Positions 16,940 through 24,545 of a DNA stretch of 39,001 nucleotides are shown here, one piece after another; position 1 is the first letter of the stretch, and every line of letters starts with the position of its first letter. The DNA lies in contig JAQVLK010000009.1 of the NCBI GenBank assembly GCA_028704165.1, positions 1 to 39,001 of the forward strand, in the 5' to 3' direction. A program made the position numbers and the translations under genes. Source of the DNA: Candidatus Altimarinota bacterium (GTDB lineage: Bacteria; Patescibacteriota; Gracilibacteria; RBG-16-42-10; JAQVLK01). The notes under the pieces are model-generated. The model did no database searches, was not told the origin of the DNA, and was given only the letters and a program-made list of their open reading frames with translations.

Positions 16940-16989
16940 GTAGAGGCGCATAATTATGCGCCTCTACGGAAGGCGCCTACGGCGCCTTC
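16940..16989. terminator. Bidirectional terminator-like palindromes between cca and rsmI
   Basis: A perfect 28-bp palindrome (arms GTAGAGGCGCATAA and its complement, 16940-16967) is followed by a second hairpin (GAAGGCGCC, loop TAC, GGCGCCTTC; 16969-16989) that covers the rsmI stop codon. The position between two convergent genes suits transcription termination on both strands. A related GTAGAGGCG sequence occurs between gatC and gatA (22684). Confidence 0.6.
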
Positions 16990-17639
16990 ACCACCACCAC
17001 ATATTCCCCTTTTGGTTCCTTGCTTTGAATATGTTCGTTTACTTCGTGGAGGGTCCCGCGGGTAATTTCTTCAAATTTCTTGGTCAACTCACGCGCTACG
17101 CAGATCTCACGTTGAGAATCTAGAATCTCTGTCATTTGAGACAGCAATTTTTGAATACGGTGAGAAGATTCATAAAAAACGGTTGTTAAATCGGCAGTCT
17201 TCAAGTTCTCGATGAAAGTTTGACGACCTTTCTTGTGTGGGATAAAGCCTAAATATTGAAATCTGTTAATCGGAAAACCTGAAACAGTTAGGGCAGTCAA
17301 AAAAGCGCTGGGGCCCGGAATAGCCTGAAGCTCTATCCCTGCTTCGAGCGCGGCCGAGATCAAAGGATAACCCGGATCTGAAATCCCCGGAGTACCGGCA
17401 TCAGAAACCAGCGCTACATTTTTACCTGCTTTGAGTTCCCCCAAAATCTTATCGAGCTTCATCACACCACTTTGAGAATGATAACTAATAAGTGGCGTAC
17501 CAATCTCATATTTATTGAACAATATTTTTGTACAACGAGTATCTTCCGCAGCTACCAAATCAGCTTCCTGTAGCGTGCGAATTGCACGAAAACTCATGTC
17601 TTCGAGGTTACCGATAGGGGTTGAAACGATGAACAACAC
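16977..17639 (-). CDS. rsmI: 16S rRNA (cytidine1402-2'-O)-methyltransferase RsmI
   Basis: 220 residues of the tetrapyrrole-methylase fold. Family motifs: STPIGNLEDMSFRA at the N-terminus, EDTRCT, YHSQSG, SDAGTPGISDPGY, PGPSAFLTAL and FYESSHRI. It methylates the ribose of C1402 in 16S rRNA using S-adenosylmethionine. E. coli RsmI is longer at the C-terminus; this one ends soon after EYVVVVKAP, whose last codons lie in the terminator hairpin. Translation begins at GTG (17639), preceded by ATTCAAAATTT exactly as in mutL. Confidence 0.95.
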   Translation of the reverse strand: MLFIVSTPIGNLEDMSFRAIRTLQEADLVAAEDTRCTKILFNKYEIGTPLISYHSQSGVMKLDKILGELKAGKNVALVSDAGTPGISDPGYPLISAALEAGIELQAIPGPSAFLTALTVSGFPINRFQYLGFIPHKKGRQTFIENLKTADLTTVFYESSHRIQKLLSQMTEILDSQREICVARELTKKFEEITRGTLHEVNEHIQSKEPKGEYVVVVKAP

Positions 17640-17881
17640 AAATTTTGAATGTTAAATTTTGCCGTGCATACCTACGGTATGTAAACCTGCCGGCAGGCGC
17701 AGGAATGTTGAATTAGAAAAAGCTACACCCTTACTCTAACTCAAATTCCATACACTTGCCAGAGGCTTCTGTCGTCAAATAACCATTATAATACTTATAT
17801 TAATCAGAACTAAAAGATTACAATTCTAATCACTCACCACTATTCACTAGTTGAAATCTCAAAAGGACTCCATTCGCATGT

Positions 17882-17924
17882 GCCGCATTCGCCTGCCCTG
17901 AGCAGAGTCGAAGGGTAGTGCGGC
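17882..17924. repeat. Palindromic repeat of the TGAGC/GAGTCGAA family, copy 1
   Basis: GCCGCA and TGCGGC form the outer arms. Inside is CCCTGAGCAGAGTCGAAGGG, where CCCT pairs with AGGG around the core GAGCAGAGTCGA. Related cores with different but matching arms occur at 27492-27526 and 34688-34714. Confidence 0.6.
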
Positions 17925-17942
17925 TCTCCCGTTAGGGAGACA

Positions 17943-17977
17943 ACATAAAAGAAGCCCCAGTACAAAAACCTGGGGCT
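17943..17977 (-). terminator. Rho-independent terminator of the gatB-to-TM2 gene string
   Basis: Read on the minus strand: AGCCCCAG, loop GTTTTTGTA, CTGGGGCT, then TCTTTTATG. It lies about 90 bases after the stop of the TM2-like gene (18068). Confidence 0.6.
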
Positions 17978-18000
17978 CCCAGTATTTTATCCTTAGTCCC

Positions 18001-18050
18001 TTAGCCCCGAAGGCCTGCCTGTCGGCAGACAGGGGCCCCTTTGGGGCTAA
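18001..18050. repeat. Nested 50-base hairpin
   Basis: TTAGCCCC (18001-18008) pairs with GGGGCTAA (18043-18050). GAAGG and CCTTT extend the stem, and CCTGTC, loop GGCA, GACAGG forms the tip. It is G+C-rich in an A+T-rich setting and may act with the downstream terminator or belong to the local palindrome families. Confidence 0.55.
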
Positions 18051-18067
18051 TAGCTTCTAGCTAGTAG

Positions 18068-18367
18068 CTATTTAGCACTACGATAAGCATCGTAAAGCAC
18101 CCACAGATAAACCAATCCAAAGAAAGACCAGTACCAAATGAAATCATAAACTACCATACGAACATACCAAGGAGCCGTTGGCACCACACTTGGGACAAAT
18201 CCTCCCAAGATCAGGAACATTACCATCGCAAAAGCGCACAGCACGAGCGTCAGAGCAGCGATCAGAAGACCGCGGTCATACTTACCCGCATAGGCTTGTC
18301 CCAAACCGGGAGCAATCAAACTAAGCAGCACTGCAAGCCATGGCATTTTCTTGTGTTTTTTCATCAT
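18068..18367 (-). CDS. Small multi-pass membrane protein, TM2-like
   Basis: 99 residues with three hydrophobic helices. The N-terminus (MMKKHKKMPWLAVLLSLIAPGLGQAYAGKYDRG) resembles the TM2/DUF5683-type pattern in which a helix ends in PGLGQ-Y-G and is followed by a short positively charged turn. The remaining helices cover about 32-60 and 72-93, and the protein ends YDAYRSAK. No enzymatic residues are evident. It is the last gene of the string before a terminator. The exact family is uncertain and its function unknown. Confidence 0.7.
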   Translation of the reverse strand: MMKKHKKMPWLAVLLSLIAPGLGQAYAGKYDRGLLIAALTLVLCAFAMVMFLILGGFVPSVVPTAPWYVRMVVYDFIWYWSFFGLVYLWVLYDAYRSAK

Positions 18368-18444
18368 GATTTTTAAGTTTAATTTTATTTTAAAGTAAGA
18401 CCTGACTAAGAATACAACTTATCCATTGAACTTTCAAATCGATC

Positions 18445-18720
18445 CTAGCCAGCTATCACATCCCTTAACCAAGAAAACCATTCCCCTACTACCGGTAAAG
18501 CTGCCATATAACTGACCATAAAGGTAATTACAGCAACTACCACCGTCATTCCCAAAACAAAACCTAAGCCGCGCATAACCCCGGCCAAGAGATTGATCAA
18601 AATAATCTTACGAGGAGAACTCAGGTAATCCATATATTCAGCTAATCCCAAACTATCCATCAACTCGTTGAACTTTTTGAGCTCTGAATCTTTTGGGCTG
18701 TTTTTTCTGGGACTAGTCAT
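18445..18720 (-). CDS. DUF5665-family membrane protein
   Basis: 91 residues: a polar, Lys/Ser-rich N-terminus, then YLSSPRKIILINLLAGVMRGLGFVLG with two closely spaced hydrophobic segments and the ending LPVVGEWFSWL. This is the pattern I know as DUF5665, common in Firmicutes and Patescibacteria and of unknown function. It overlaps the start region of the YtxH-like gene by eight bases, which indicates co-translation. Confidence 0.75.
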   Translation of the reverse strand: MTSPRKNSPKDSELKKFNELMDSLGLAEYMDYLSSPRKIILINLLAGVMRGLGFVLGMTVVVAVITFMVSYMAALPVVGEWFSWLRDVIAG

Positions 18721-18937
18721 TCTTCTCTAATTTATCACGGATAGCTCTAGCCGCACTCAGACTCAAATTCTTGGCTTTTTTCTGAACCTTTTTGATCGTA
18801 TCCTCATGCTCATCATAAAATTCTTTGATATCCTGACGCATCTCTTTGCCTTTTTTAGGAGCAAACATAAAACCAAGCACAGAACCGATGGCTCCGCCCA
18901 AAACCGTACCCATGATAATCTTGTCTCTTTTTTTCAT
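18713..18937 (-). CDS. YtxH-domain protein
   Basis: 74 residues. The N-terminus (GTVLGGAIGSVLGFMFAPKKGKEMRQ) is the YtxH signature: a glycine-zipper hydrophobic segment followed by APxxGxxxR. A charged helix completes the protein. YtxH proteins are small, membrane-associated and linked in Bacillus to general stress; their mechanism is unknown. It overlaps the upstream DUF948-like gene by one base, repeating the ytxG-ytxH pairing known from Bacillus. Confidence 0.8.
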   Translation of the reverse strand: MKKRDKIIMGTVLGGAIGSVLGFMFAPKKGKEMRQDIKEFYDEHEDTIKKVQKKAKNLSLSAARAIRDKLEKND

Positions 18938-19212
18938 TATTTTTTCTTTTTAGTTTTTTTATCAGAACTATGCTCTTCGACAAAACCCATCACATCGCGA
19001 GCCTTATCAATCGCTTCCATGATAAACATAATCGGCTTAGCAATATATTCATTAACTTGATCTACAGTATCCTTAGCTTTTTCAGTAATTTTCTCTACAT
19101 CGCGCATAATTAAAGTCGCATTATAGAGGGCCACACAGATAAACACAGAAACTACAAAAACAGAAAGTGCGAGCACCAGAAACAGAATGTTGAGTGGAGT
19201 AAAAATTTCCAT
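18937..19212 (-). CDS. DUF948 (YtxG-like) membrane protein
   Basis: 91 residues: one N-terminal membrane helix (about 8-30), then a long amphipathic helix with heptad-like spacing (ATLIMRDVEKITEKAKDTVDQV) and a very basic lysine tail. This matches the DUF948/YtxG class that usually neighbours YtxH. It starts nine bases after gatB and is probably part of the same transcript. The family link rests on architecture and neighbourhood more than on motif identity. Confidence 0.7.
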   Translation of the reverse strand: MEIFTPLNILFLVLALSVFVVSVFICVALYNATLIMRDVEKITEKAKDTVDQVNEYIAKPIMFIMEAIDKARDVMGFVEEHSSDKKTKKKK

Positions 19213-19221
19213 TTTATTTTA

Positions 19222-20649
19222 TTAATTTTGTAAAAGCTTTTGTAAAATCTTATTCACTAGTCCCGGATTAGCCTGTCCTTTGGAACTGTTCATAACATGA
19301 CCGACTAGTGCTCCAATGGCTCGCTCATTTCCTCCTTTATAGTCAGCTACAATTTTTTCATTAGCAACAATCGCCTCCTGACACCACTTTTCAACCTCAC
19401 TTTCATCACTCACTTGTTTCAATCCTTTCTCCTCCACTACCTCCTCAGGCATTTTACCTGACTTATACATTTCTTCCAAGACATCTTTAGCAATCTTCTT
19501 AGATATTATACCATTTTTTATCATCTTTGTCATCTGAGCCAAAGCTTCCGGACTAACTTTGAGCTCTGCAAAACTAACCTTATGCTCATTCAGATAAGCT
19601 AAAATAGAAGATGTGATCCAATTGGCAGCTTCCTTAGGATCAGCCCCCTTGGCTACAACTTCTTCAAAATAAGCTGACATTTGGGCATCTGAGGCTAGCT
19701 GATTGGCATCAGCTTGATTTAAAGCAAATTTCTGCTGATAACGTGCTTCTTTCTCGTGAGGTAATTCGCTAAGTCCGGTAGCTATCTTGCTAATTTCTGC
19801 CTCTGTGAAGGTCATTGGTGGCAAATCAGGCTCAGGGAAATAACGATAATCTTTGGCTTCCTCCTTAGAACGCTGAGAATAAGTAATCCCCTTCTCCAGA
19901 TCAAAGCCACGTGTTTCTTGCACAACTTTCTCACCTTTCTCCAAAAGCTCTGTCTGACGTTTGATCTCATATTTCAAAGCCATTTCCATAAAACGGAATG
20001 AATTCAGGTTCTTGACCTCCGCTTTGGTACCAAATTTCTCCTGACCGACCGGACGTAAAGAAATATTGATATCAAAACGCATCATGCCTTTTTCCATATC
20101 GCAAGTCGAAGCGCCACAAGCACGAATACGACGATGCACTTCCTCCGCATAAGCACGCGCTTCCTCGGGAGAATGCATATCGGCTTCACTCACGATCTCC
20201 GCCAGCGGTGTGCCAGATCGATTGTAATCACAGAGCGTTCCCCCTTTGGTATGAATCAGTTTACCGGCATCGTCCTCCAAGTGTAGACGATGAATGCGAA
20301 TCTTCTTTTTGCCATCCTTGGTCTCTGTCTCCACGAAACCGCCGGTTGCCAGTGGCTGATCATACTGTGAAATCTGGAATCCCTTGGGTAGATCCGGATA
20401 GAAATAATGTTTACGATCAAACTTACTAAAAGACTCGATCTTACAATTCAAGGCCAGAGCTGCCAACACGCCTTTCTCTAAAGCTTCAGCATTCGTAACC
20501 GGAAGCATGCCAGGATATCCCATACAAATTGGACAAGTGTTGATATTAGCTTCCTTGCCAAAAGAATCGTTGTCACAACTGCAAAACATTTTCGTCTTAG
20601 TAGCGAGTTGAACGTGAATTTCGATGCCGATGACAGGTTCGTATTTCAT
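19222..20649 (-). CDS. gatB: Aspartyl/glutamyl-tRNA amidotransferase subunit B
   Basis: 475 residues, normal length. The cradle domain begins EPVIGIEIHVQLATKTKMFC and has the zinc-binding cysteines Cys23, Cys25, Cys39 and Cys42 (FCSC and CPIC). KFDRKHYFYPDLPKGFQISQ is the kinase-site signature. A C-terminal helical and YqeY-type tail ends GHVMNSSKGQANP. GatB phosphorylates the side chain of mischarged Glu-tRNA(Gln) and/or Asp-tRNA(Asn) and amidates it with ammonia from GatA. It is separated from gatA by the HEPN-like gene rather than following it directly. A repeat-rich hairpin lies immediately upstream. Confidence 0.97.
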   Translation of the reverse strand: MKYEPVIGIEIHVQLATKTKMFCSCDNDSFGKEANINTCPICMGYPGMLPVTNAEALEKGVLAALALNCKIESFSKFDRKHYFYPDLPKGFQISQYDQPLATGGFVETETKDGKKKIRIHRLHLEDDAGKLIHTKGGTLCDYNRSGTPLAEIVSEADMHSPEEARAYAEEVHRRIRACGASTCDMEKGMMRFDINISLRPVGQEKFGTKAEVKNLNSFRFMEMALKYEIKRQTELLEKGEKVVQETRGFDLEKGITYSQRSKEEAKDYRYFPEPDLPPMTFTEAEISKIATGLSELPHEKEARYQQKFALNQADANQLASDAQMSAYFEEVVAKGADPKEAANWITSSILAYLNEHKVSFAELKVSPEALAQMTKMIKNGIISKKIAKDVLEEMYKSGKMPEEVVEEKGLKQVSDESEVEKWCQEAIVANEKIVADYKGGNERAIGALVGHVMNSSKGQANPGLVNKILQKLLQN

Positions 20650-20650
20650 A

Positions 20651-20719
20651 ATGATGAATTTTGAATGATGAATTTTGAATTATTCTTCATTCAACATTTA
20701 TAATTTATAATTCAAAATT
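20651..20719. repeat. Tandem repeat and hairpin in the gatB leader
   Basis: Two perfect 14-bp tandem copies of ATGATGAATTTTGA (20651-20664, 20665-20678; on the minus strand TCAAAATTCATCAT) sit directly before the gatB ATG. A 13-bp perfect inverted repeat (20671-20683 and 20707-20719) surrounds a 23-base loop. The unit shares ATTCAAAATTCAT with the mutL leader. Confidence 0.7.
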
Positions 20720-20720
20720 T

Positions 20721-21131
20721 CTAGAGAGCTTTCAAGTCTTTCAACGCTCTCTTGAATTGCTGCAAAGCTCTCTTTCCTTCTTGAGCGGCAGGCTCATAAT
20801 CAAGTTCGTGAGCAATGCGGTTACGCAGTTTATGAGCGGACCAAAGACCATTCAGATCTGAGAATAGTGAAGAATGTTTTTTGAGCTTATCTCCCAAGTT
20901 ACCACTCTTACCAAGTTTACTGAGAGCATGATCAAGCAATTTATCAGCTTCAAGTACAACGATTTTGGGATTTTTCTCGGATTCAAGAGTCAACTGCTCC
21001 CATTTCTTACGAAAAAACTGAAGGTCAGCCGGACTAAATTTCTTCTTCCAGAAAGCTTTCTTTAATATGATTAAAAGCATCAGCAAAATTATCAGTCCAA
21101 GCACGATATAGATAAGATAGAGAACGTTCAT
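20721..21131 (-). CDS. Membrane-anchored HEPN-like protein, unknown function
   Basis: 136 residues: one N-terminal membrane helix (about 4-26), a basic stretch, then an all-helical cytoplasmic domain. Near the C-terminus LWSAHKLRNRIAHEL contains R-N-x3-H, which fits the Rx4-6H motif of HEPN-superfamily ribonucleases, with the usual polar residue after Arg. The helix before it (ADKLLDHALSKLG) also looks like a HEPN first helix. I recall similar proteins as conserved hypotheticals in Patescibacteria. A nuclease role is inference; many HEPN-like domains only bind RNA or nucleotides. It sits between gatA and gatB on the same strand. Confidence 0.7.
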   Translation of the reverse strand: MNVLYLIYIVLGLIILLMLLIILKKAFWKKKFSPADLQFFRKKWEQLTLESEKNPKIVVLEADKLLDHALSKLGKSGNLGDKLKKHSSLFSDLNGLWSAHKLRNRIAHELDYEPAAQEGKRALQQFKRALKDLKAL

Positions 21132-21200
21132 AAGAAATTAAGGTACTATTTTCCTAAAGATTCTGTCTTTTATATTAATCACGGTAATCATTTAATCATG

Positions 21201-22664
21201 TCAATCAAGATCCGGTTTCTGTTTGTGCCAATCGCTTAGATTCTGATATGCAAAACCAACTTGCATTAATAAATCCTCTCGGAATTGCGGAGCAATAATC
21301 TGTAGACCAATCGGTAGTTTGTCCTTACTAAAACCGCAAGGAACAGAAAGGGCCGGAATTCCGGCAGCGGAAGCCGGAATAGTCAAAGCATCAGCCAAAT
21401 ACATGGCTAAAGGATCGTTCGCTTTTTCTCCGAGCTTGAAAGCCGGGAAGGGCGAAGTCGGTGCCATCAACACATCAACTTCACTGAAAGCTTGGTTAAA
21501 ATCATTGATAATCAGGGTACGAACTTTCTGAGCTTTCAAGTAATAGGCATCGTAGTAACCGGCTGAGAGCGCATAAGCTCCGATCATAATACGACGCTTC
21601 ATTTCCGGACCAAATCCTTTGGCCCGAGCTTTGAAGTAATGATCAATCAAATCCTCTGCCTCAACTTTGCTAGAACCATAACGAATATTATCGTAACGAG
21701 CCATATTGGAACTAACTTCAGAAGGCATCACCACGTAATAAACAGCCACCCCATACTTGGTATAAGGCAGACTAACTTCTTTCACGATAGCTCCTGCTTT
21801 TTCAAATTCTTTAATAGCATCTCTCACAATTTTGGCTGTCTCCTTCTCTACTCCTTCACCAAAATATTCCTTGGGAACTCCAATTTTGAGTCCTTTCACA
21901 TCTGCTTTTAGACTTTTGGTATAATCCGAAACTTTGACTTGGGGAGTCGTGGCATCACGCTGATCAGGTCCGGCAATCACATTCATGATCAAAGCTAAAT
22001 CCTCTACATCTTTGGCTAGTGGCCCAATCGTATCCCAGGAAGAAGCCATTGAGATCACGCCAAAACGAGAAACTCGGCCGTAGGTTACCTTGAGACCAGA
22101 GCAGCCACAAAGAGCAGCCGGCTGACGGATCGAACCACCGGTGTCAGTACCCAGCGTGAAAAAAGCTTCATCGGCTGAAACAGCTGCTGCAGAGCCACCA
22201 CTCGAACCACCAGCCACCCTGTCTGTATCCCAAGGACATTTGGTCGGTCCGAAACAGGAAGTTTCCGTAGAAGCTCCACAGGTAAATTCATCGGTATTCA
22301 ATTTCCCTAACAAGATCGTCCCCTGTTCTTTTAGTTTACTAACGGTCGTCGCATCATAAGGAGGCACGAAACCCTTCAGAATGTTAGAACAAGCAGTTGT
22401 CTCAATTCCTTTGGTACAAAAAACATCTTTGAGAGCCATCGGGATCCCAGCAAAAACACCTAGAGCTTTGCCTTTTGCAATTTGTTCGTCAATTTTGCCA
22501 GCCTCCTTGAGAGCCTCTTTTTTATTCAGTGAGATAAAAGCATTCAGCTTACTATCAACTTTTTCAATTCTCTCGAAACAACTCTGCGTAAGCTCCAGAG
22601 CTGAGACTTCTTTTTTAGCAAGTTTGGCGCGCGCTTCGTGAATGGTGAGTTCGTTGAGTGACAA
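21201..22664 (-). CDS. gatA: Aspartyl/glutamyl-tRNA amidotransferase subunit A
   Basis: 487 residues of the amidase-signature family. The Ser-cisSer-Lys triad is visible as Lys79 (MALKD), Ser154 (GGSSGGS) and Ser178 (DTGGSIRQPA), with the same numbering I recall for Staphylococcus aureus GatA. GatA hydrolyses glutamine and channels ammonia to GatB. The start is a TTG (22664) with no Shine-Dalgarno sequence and a leader rich in ACTnACT repeats. gatC lies 116 bases upstream. Confidence 0.97.
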   Translation of the reverse strand: MSLNELTIHEARAKLAKKEVSALELTQSCFERIEKVDSKLNAFISLNKKEALKEAGKIDEQIAKGKALGVFAGIPMALKDVFCTKGIETTACSNILKGFVPPYDATTVSKLKEQGTILLGKLNTDEFTCGASTETSCFGPTKCPWDTDRVAGGSSGGSAAAVSADEAFFTLGTDTGGSIRQPAALCGCSGLKVTYGRVSRFGVISMASSWDTIGPLAKDVEDLALIMNVIAGPDQRDATTPQVKVSDYTKSLKADVKGLKIGVPKEYFGEGVEKETAKIVRDAIKEFEKAGAIVKEVSLPYTKYGVAVYYVVMPSEVSSNMARYDNIRYGSSKVEAEDLIDHYFKARAKGFGPEMKRRIMIGAYALSAGYYDAYYLKAQKVRTLIINDFNQAFSEVDVLMAPTSPFPAFKLGEKANDPLAMYLADALTIPASAAGIPALSVPCGFSKDKLPIGLQIIAPQFREDLLMQVGFAYQNLSDWHKQKPDLD

Positions 22665-22683
22665 GAGGGAAAGTTAGTAAGTG

Positions 22684-22742
22684 AGTAGAGGCGTAAAATT
22701 TTGCGCCGGAATCGGAATTTCATGGATGGGGCATGCCCCCTG
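22684..22742. repeat. Palindromes between gatC and gatA
   Basis: GTAGAGGCG starts an imperfect palindrome (GGCGTAAAA, TTTTGCGCC; 22690-22707) that resembles the palindrome at 16940-16967. GGGGCATGCCCC (22728-22739) is a perfect 12-bp palindrome. They interrupt what would otherwise be a tight gatC-gatA junction. Confidence 0.5.
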
Positions 22743-22780
22743 TTCAGGGACAGAAGAATACTTGTACCATTCAAGAAAGA

Positions 22781-23065
22781 TCAAAACACATTCTTAACCT
22801 TGATCTGCTGTTCTTCAACAGGTAGTGGACTGCAAGCCAGCAATTCCTCCCTCTCACAAAATTTCTCGACTTCGTCTTTCCTCTTTACGTTCTGCAGACC
22901 CGTCACCTGAAAAGTTGCCGGCACTTTCTCAGTATCGAGCTCATTCAAGACATCAACATAGGCTAAAATATCCGTTAACTGACCAGCAAACTTTTTGATT
23001 TCTGCCGGACTCAAGCCCAGACGAGCTAACTGCGCGATCTTTTTGACTTCTTCTTCGTTAAGCAC
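22781..23065 (-). CDS. gatC: Aspartyl/glutamyl-tRNA amidotransferase subunit C
   Basis: 94 residues. The pattern EEEVKKIAQLARLGLSPAEIKKFAGQLTDILAYVDVLNELDTE, here read in parts, is diagnostic: the N-terminal helix VKKIAQLARLGL followed by QLTDILAYV. The second half has the expected LRxDE-like turn as VKRKDEVEK. GatC stabilises the GatA-GatB complex. It starts with GTG and heads the gatC-gatA-x-gatB string, 74 bases after the M23 peptidase gene. Confidence 0.95.
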   Translation of the reverse strand: MLNEEEVKKIAQLARLGLSPAEIKKFAGQLTDILAYVDVLNELDTEKVPATFQVTGLQNVKRKDEVEKFCEREELLACSPLPVEEQQIKVKNVF

Positions 23066-23139
23066 TTGCTATGTGATTAATGTAATACTTCAAGGAAGCT
23101 GCAGAAGACAGTATAGCGTCTTTCGGTATAGGAGCAAAA

Positions 23140-24210
23140 CTATATAAAATCAAGATAATCAGCAGGATTGAACTTACTAGTTTTCTCATGCACTTCAAAA
23201 TGGAGATGTGGACCGGTACTACGTCCAGTTGAACCCATCAAACCAAGAACTTGGCCCTTACTAACAGCATCACCGGCTTGGACATTGACTTGGCTCATAT
23301 GAGCATAGAGAGTCGAGACATTACCACCATGATCGACCTGCACCATCAAACCATAACCACCGTTCCAACCACTAGGTTCAGCTCTCAGTACCGTACCACT
23401 TTCGACAGCATAGATCGGAGTGCCGGTTTTATTAGCCAAATCAACACCATAGTGACCATAATAAAATCCTCTAATGTAAGTATAAGCATCCAGTGGCAAG
23501 GTCCAACCGGCTCCCATCCCGCTCTTGGCCGGTAAGTTACTGGAGGTATAACCGCTACCACGATCAACGTAAGTATAAGTATCTCTTCTAACAGCTTTCA
23601 CATTATCACCTGGGATAAAGTAATAATGTCCTGCAATTACACGATCAAGATCATCATTGGCTAATTTAATAGCAGCCACATCGACATCGTAGAGAGCTGC
23701 GATACCATTTAAACTTTCTCCAGAAGAAGCCAGATGCATGATGCCATCTGAATAAGGAGGAATAAAAAGCTTCAAACCGACTTTGAAATTTCTAACTTTA
23801 CTGCGGTTAACTGCCTCCAAAGTAGCCTTTTTTACACCAAATTCTTCCGCAATACTCTCCAGAGTATCACCTTCGGCAACATAATATTCGGTCCACTCCG
23901 AGAAAGTATCTTCCGAGCTGACCATCTTATCCATATAGCCCTGATCATCCGTTTGGAAATTACCATCAAAGGTAGGCATATCAATCGCATCCTCAGCTTG
24001 CACAGTAGGAGTGACTGAACCAAAAATTGGAAAAATAGAAAGCCCCAATACCAATAAACTAATCAAAGCCCGTTTGGAGCGAGACAACCTATTTATGCCA
24101 GCATGAGCATAAGCAAAATCTAAAGGCTTATGCATCAAACCCAAAGTAGCCAGTACAACCCGGACAGGTAGTCTCCAGTTGTATTTTGGTTTTGCTGTTC
24201 GAAGGTTCAT
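23140..24210 (-). CDS. Membrane-bound M23 endopeptidase with two LysM domains
   Basis: I start at the ATG at 24210 (356 residues), because GGAAGG lies seven bases upstream; this is one of the few good Shine-Dalgarno sites here. The frame itself opens at 24246. Order: a basic N-terminus, one membrane helix (about 46-68), two LysM repeats (YYVAEGDTLESIAEEFGV from about 109, and SSGESLNGIAALYDVD from about 161), then a LytM/M23 domain with the zinc residues His253 and Asp257 (HYGVD) and His335-x-His337 (HLHFEV). It should cut peptidoglycan cross-links outside the membrane, guided by LysM. All zinc ligands are present, so it is probably active rather than a regulator. A promoter lies about 100 bases upstream. 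Confidence 0.93.
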   Translation of the reverse strand: MNLRTAKPKYNWRLPVRVVLATLGLMHKPLDFAYAHAGINRLSRSKRALISLLVLGLSIFPIFGSVTPTVQAEDAIDMPTFDGNFQTDDQGYMDKMVSSEDTFSEWTEYYVAEGDTLESIAEEFGVKKATLEAVNRSKVRNFKVGLKLFIPPYSDGIMHLASSGESLNGIAALYDVDVAAIKLANDDLDRVIAGHYYFIPGDNVKAVRRDTYTYVDRGSGYTSSNLPAKSGMGAGWTLPLDAYTYIRGFYYGHYGVDLANKTGTPIYAVESGTVLRAEPSGWNGGYGLMVQVDHGGNVSTLYAHMSQVNVQAGDAVSKGQVLGLMGSTGRSTGPHLHFEVHEKTSKFNPADYLDFI

Positions 24211-24314
24211 CCCGCCTTCCTGACGCGAGGAGCGTCTTTCCCGCATTTTTAGCTTAGGCTCACCAGAAATAGGAGTTTGCTTAAAACTAAATTAGATTTA
24301 CCTTAACTAAGCAA

Positions 24315-24342
24315 ATTTTACTCCCCAAAGAGTCCACGTCAA
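24315..24342 (-). promoter_or_regulatory. Promoter of the M23/LysM peptidase (and perhaps the gat genes)
   Basis: Minus-strand -35 TTGACG (24337-24342) and -10 TAAAAT (24315-24320) with a 16-bp spacer. The leader of about 98 bases ends with a small hairpin (GACGC, loop TCCTC, GCGTC; 24223-24237) just before the ribosome site. Confidence 0.6.
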
Positions 24343-24443
24343 CCATATAGACAAGGATTATGGGCGTGTGTCAAGGGGGAAAACTGCCCTTGGTTTACAG
24401 GATTAGCTTGATTATGAAACTGCTTGAATGGTTTGACCACTTT

Positions 24444-24475
24444 CAACAATGTAACAAGGCAGCAATATAACAATT
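24444..24475. repeat. 32-bp dispersed element, copy 2
   Basis: It matches the reverse complement of 10922-10953 at 30 of 32 bases (differences at the 8th and 17th positions). It begins CAACAATGTAACAAGG and ends GCAATATAACAATT. Confidence 0.7.
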
Positions 24476-24545
24476 ATTTGCCTTCTCCCTCAAGTTCTGC
24501 TAAAAAGGCTCTGGTTCTTTTACAATAATTCCTTCACATATAGGT

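Larger units (their letters stand above)
17640..18067. other. Gene-free stretch packed with palindromes
   Basis: No coding frame is convincing in these 428 bases. They contain, in order, the rsmI leader; a hairpin CATACC/GGTATG (17667-17681); the palindrome CCTGCCGGCAGG (17686-17697); the TGAGC/GAGTCGAA repeat (17882-17924); a TCTCCC/GGGAGA hairpin (17925-17940); a terminator (17943-17977); and a 50-base nested hairpin (18001-18050). Confidence 0.7.
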
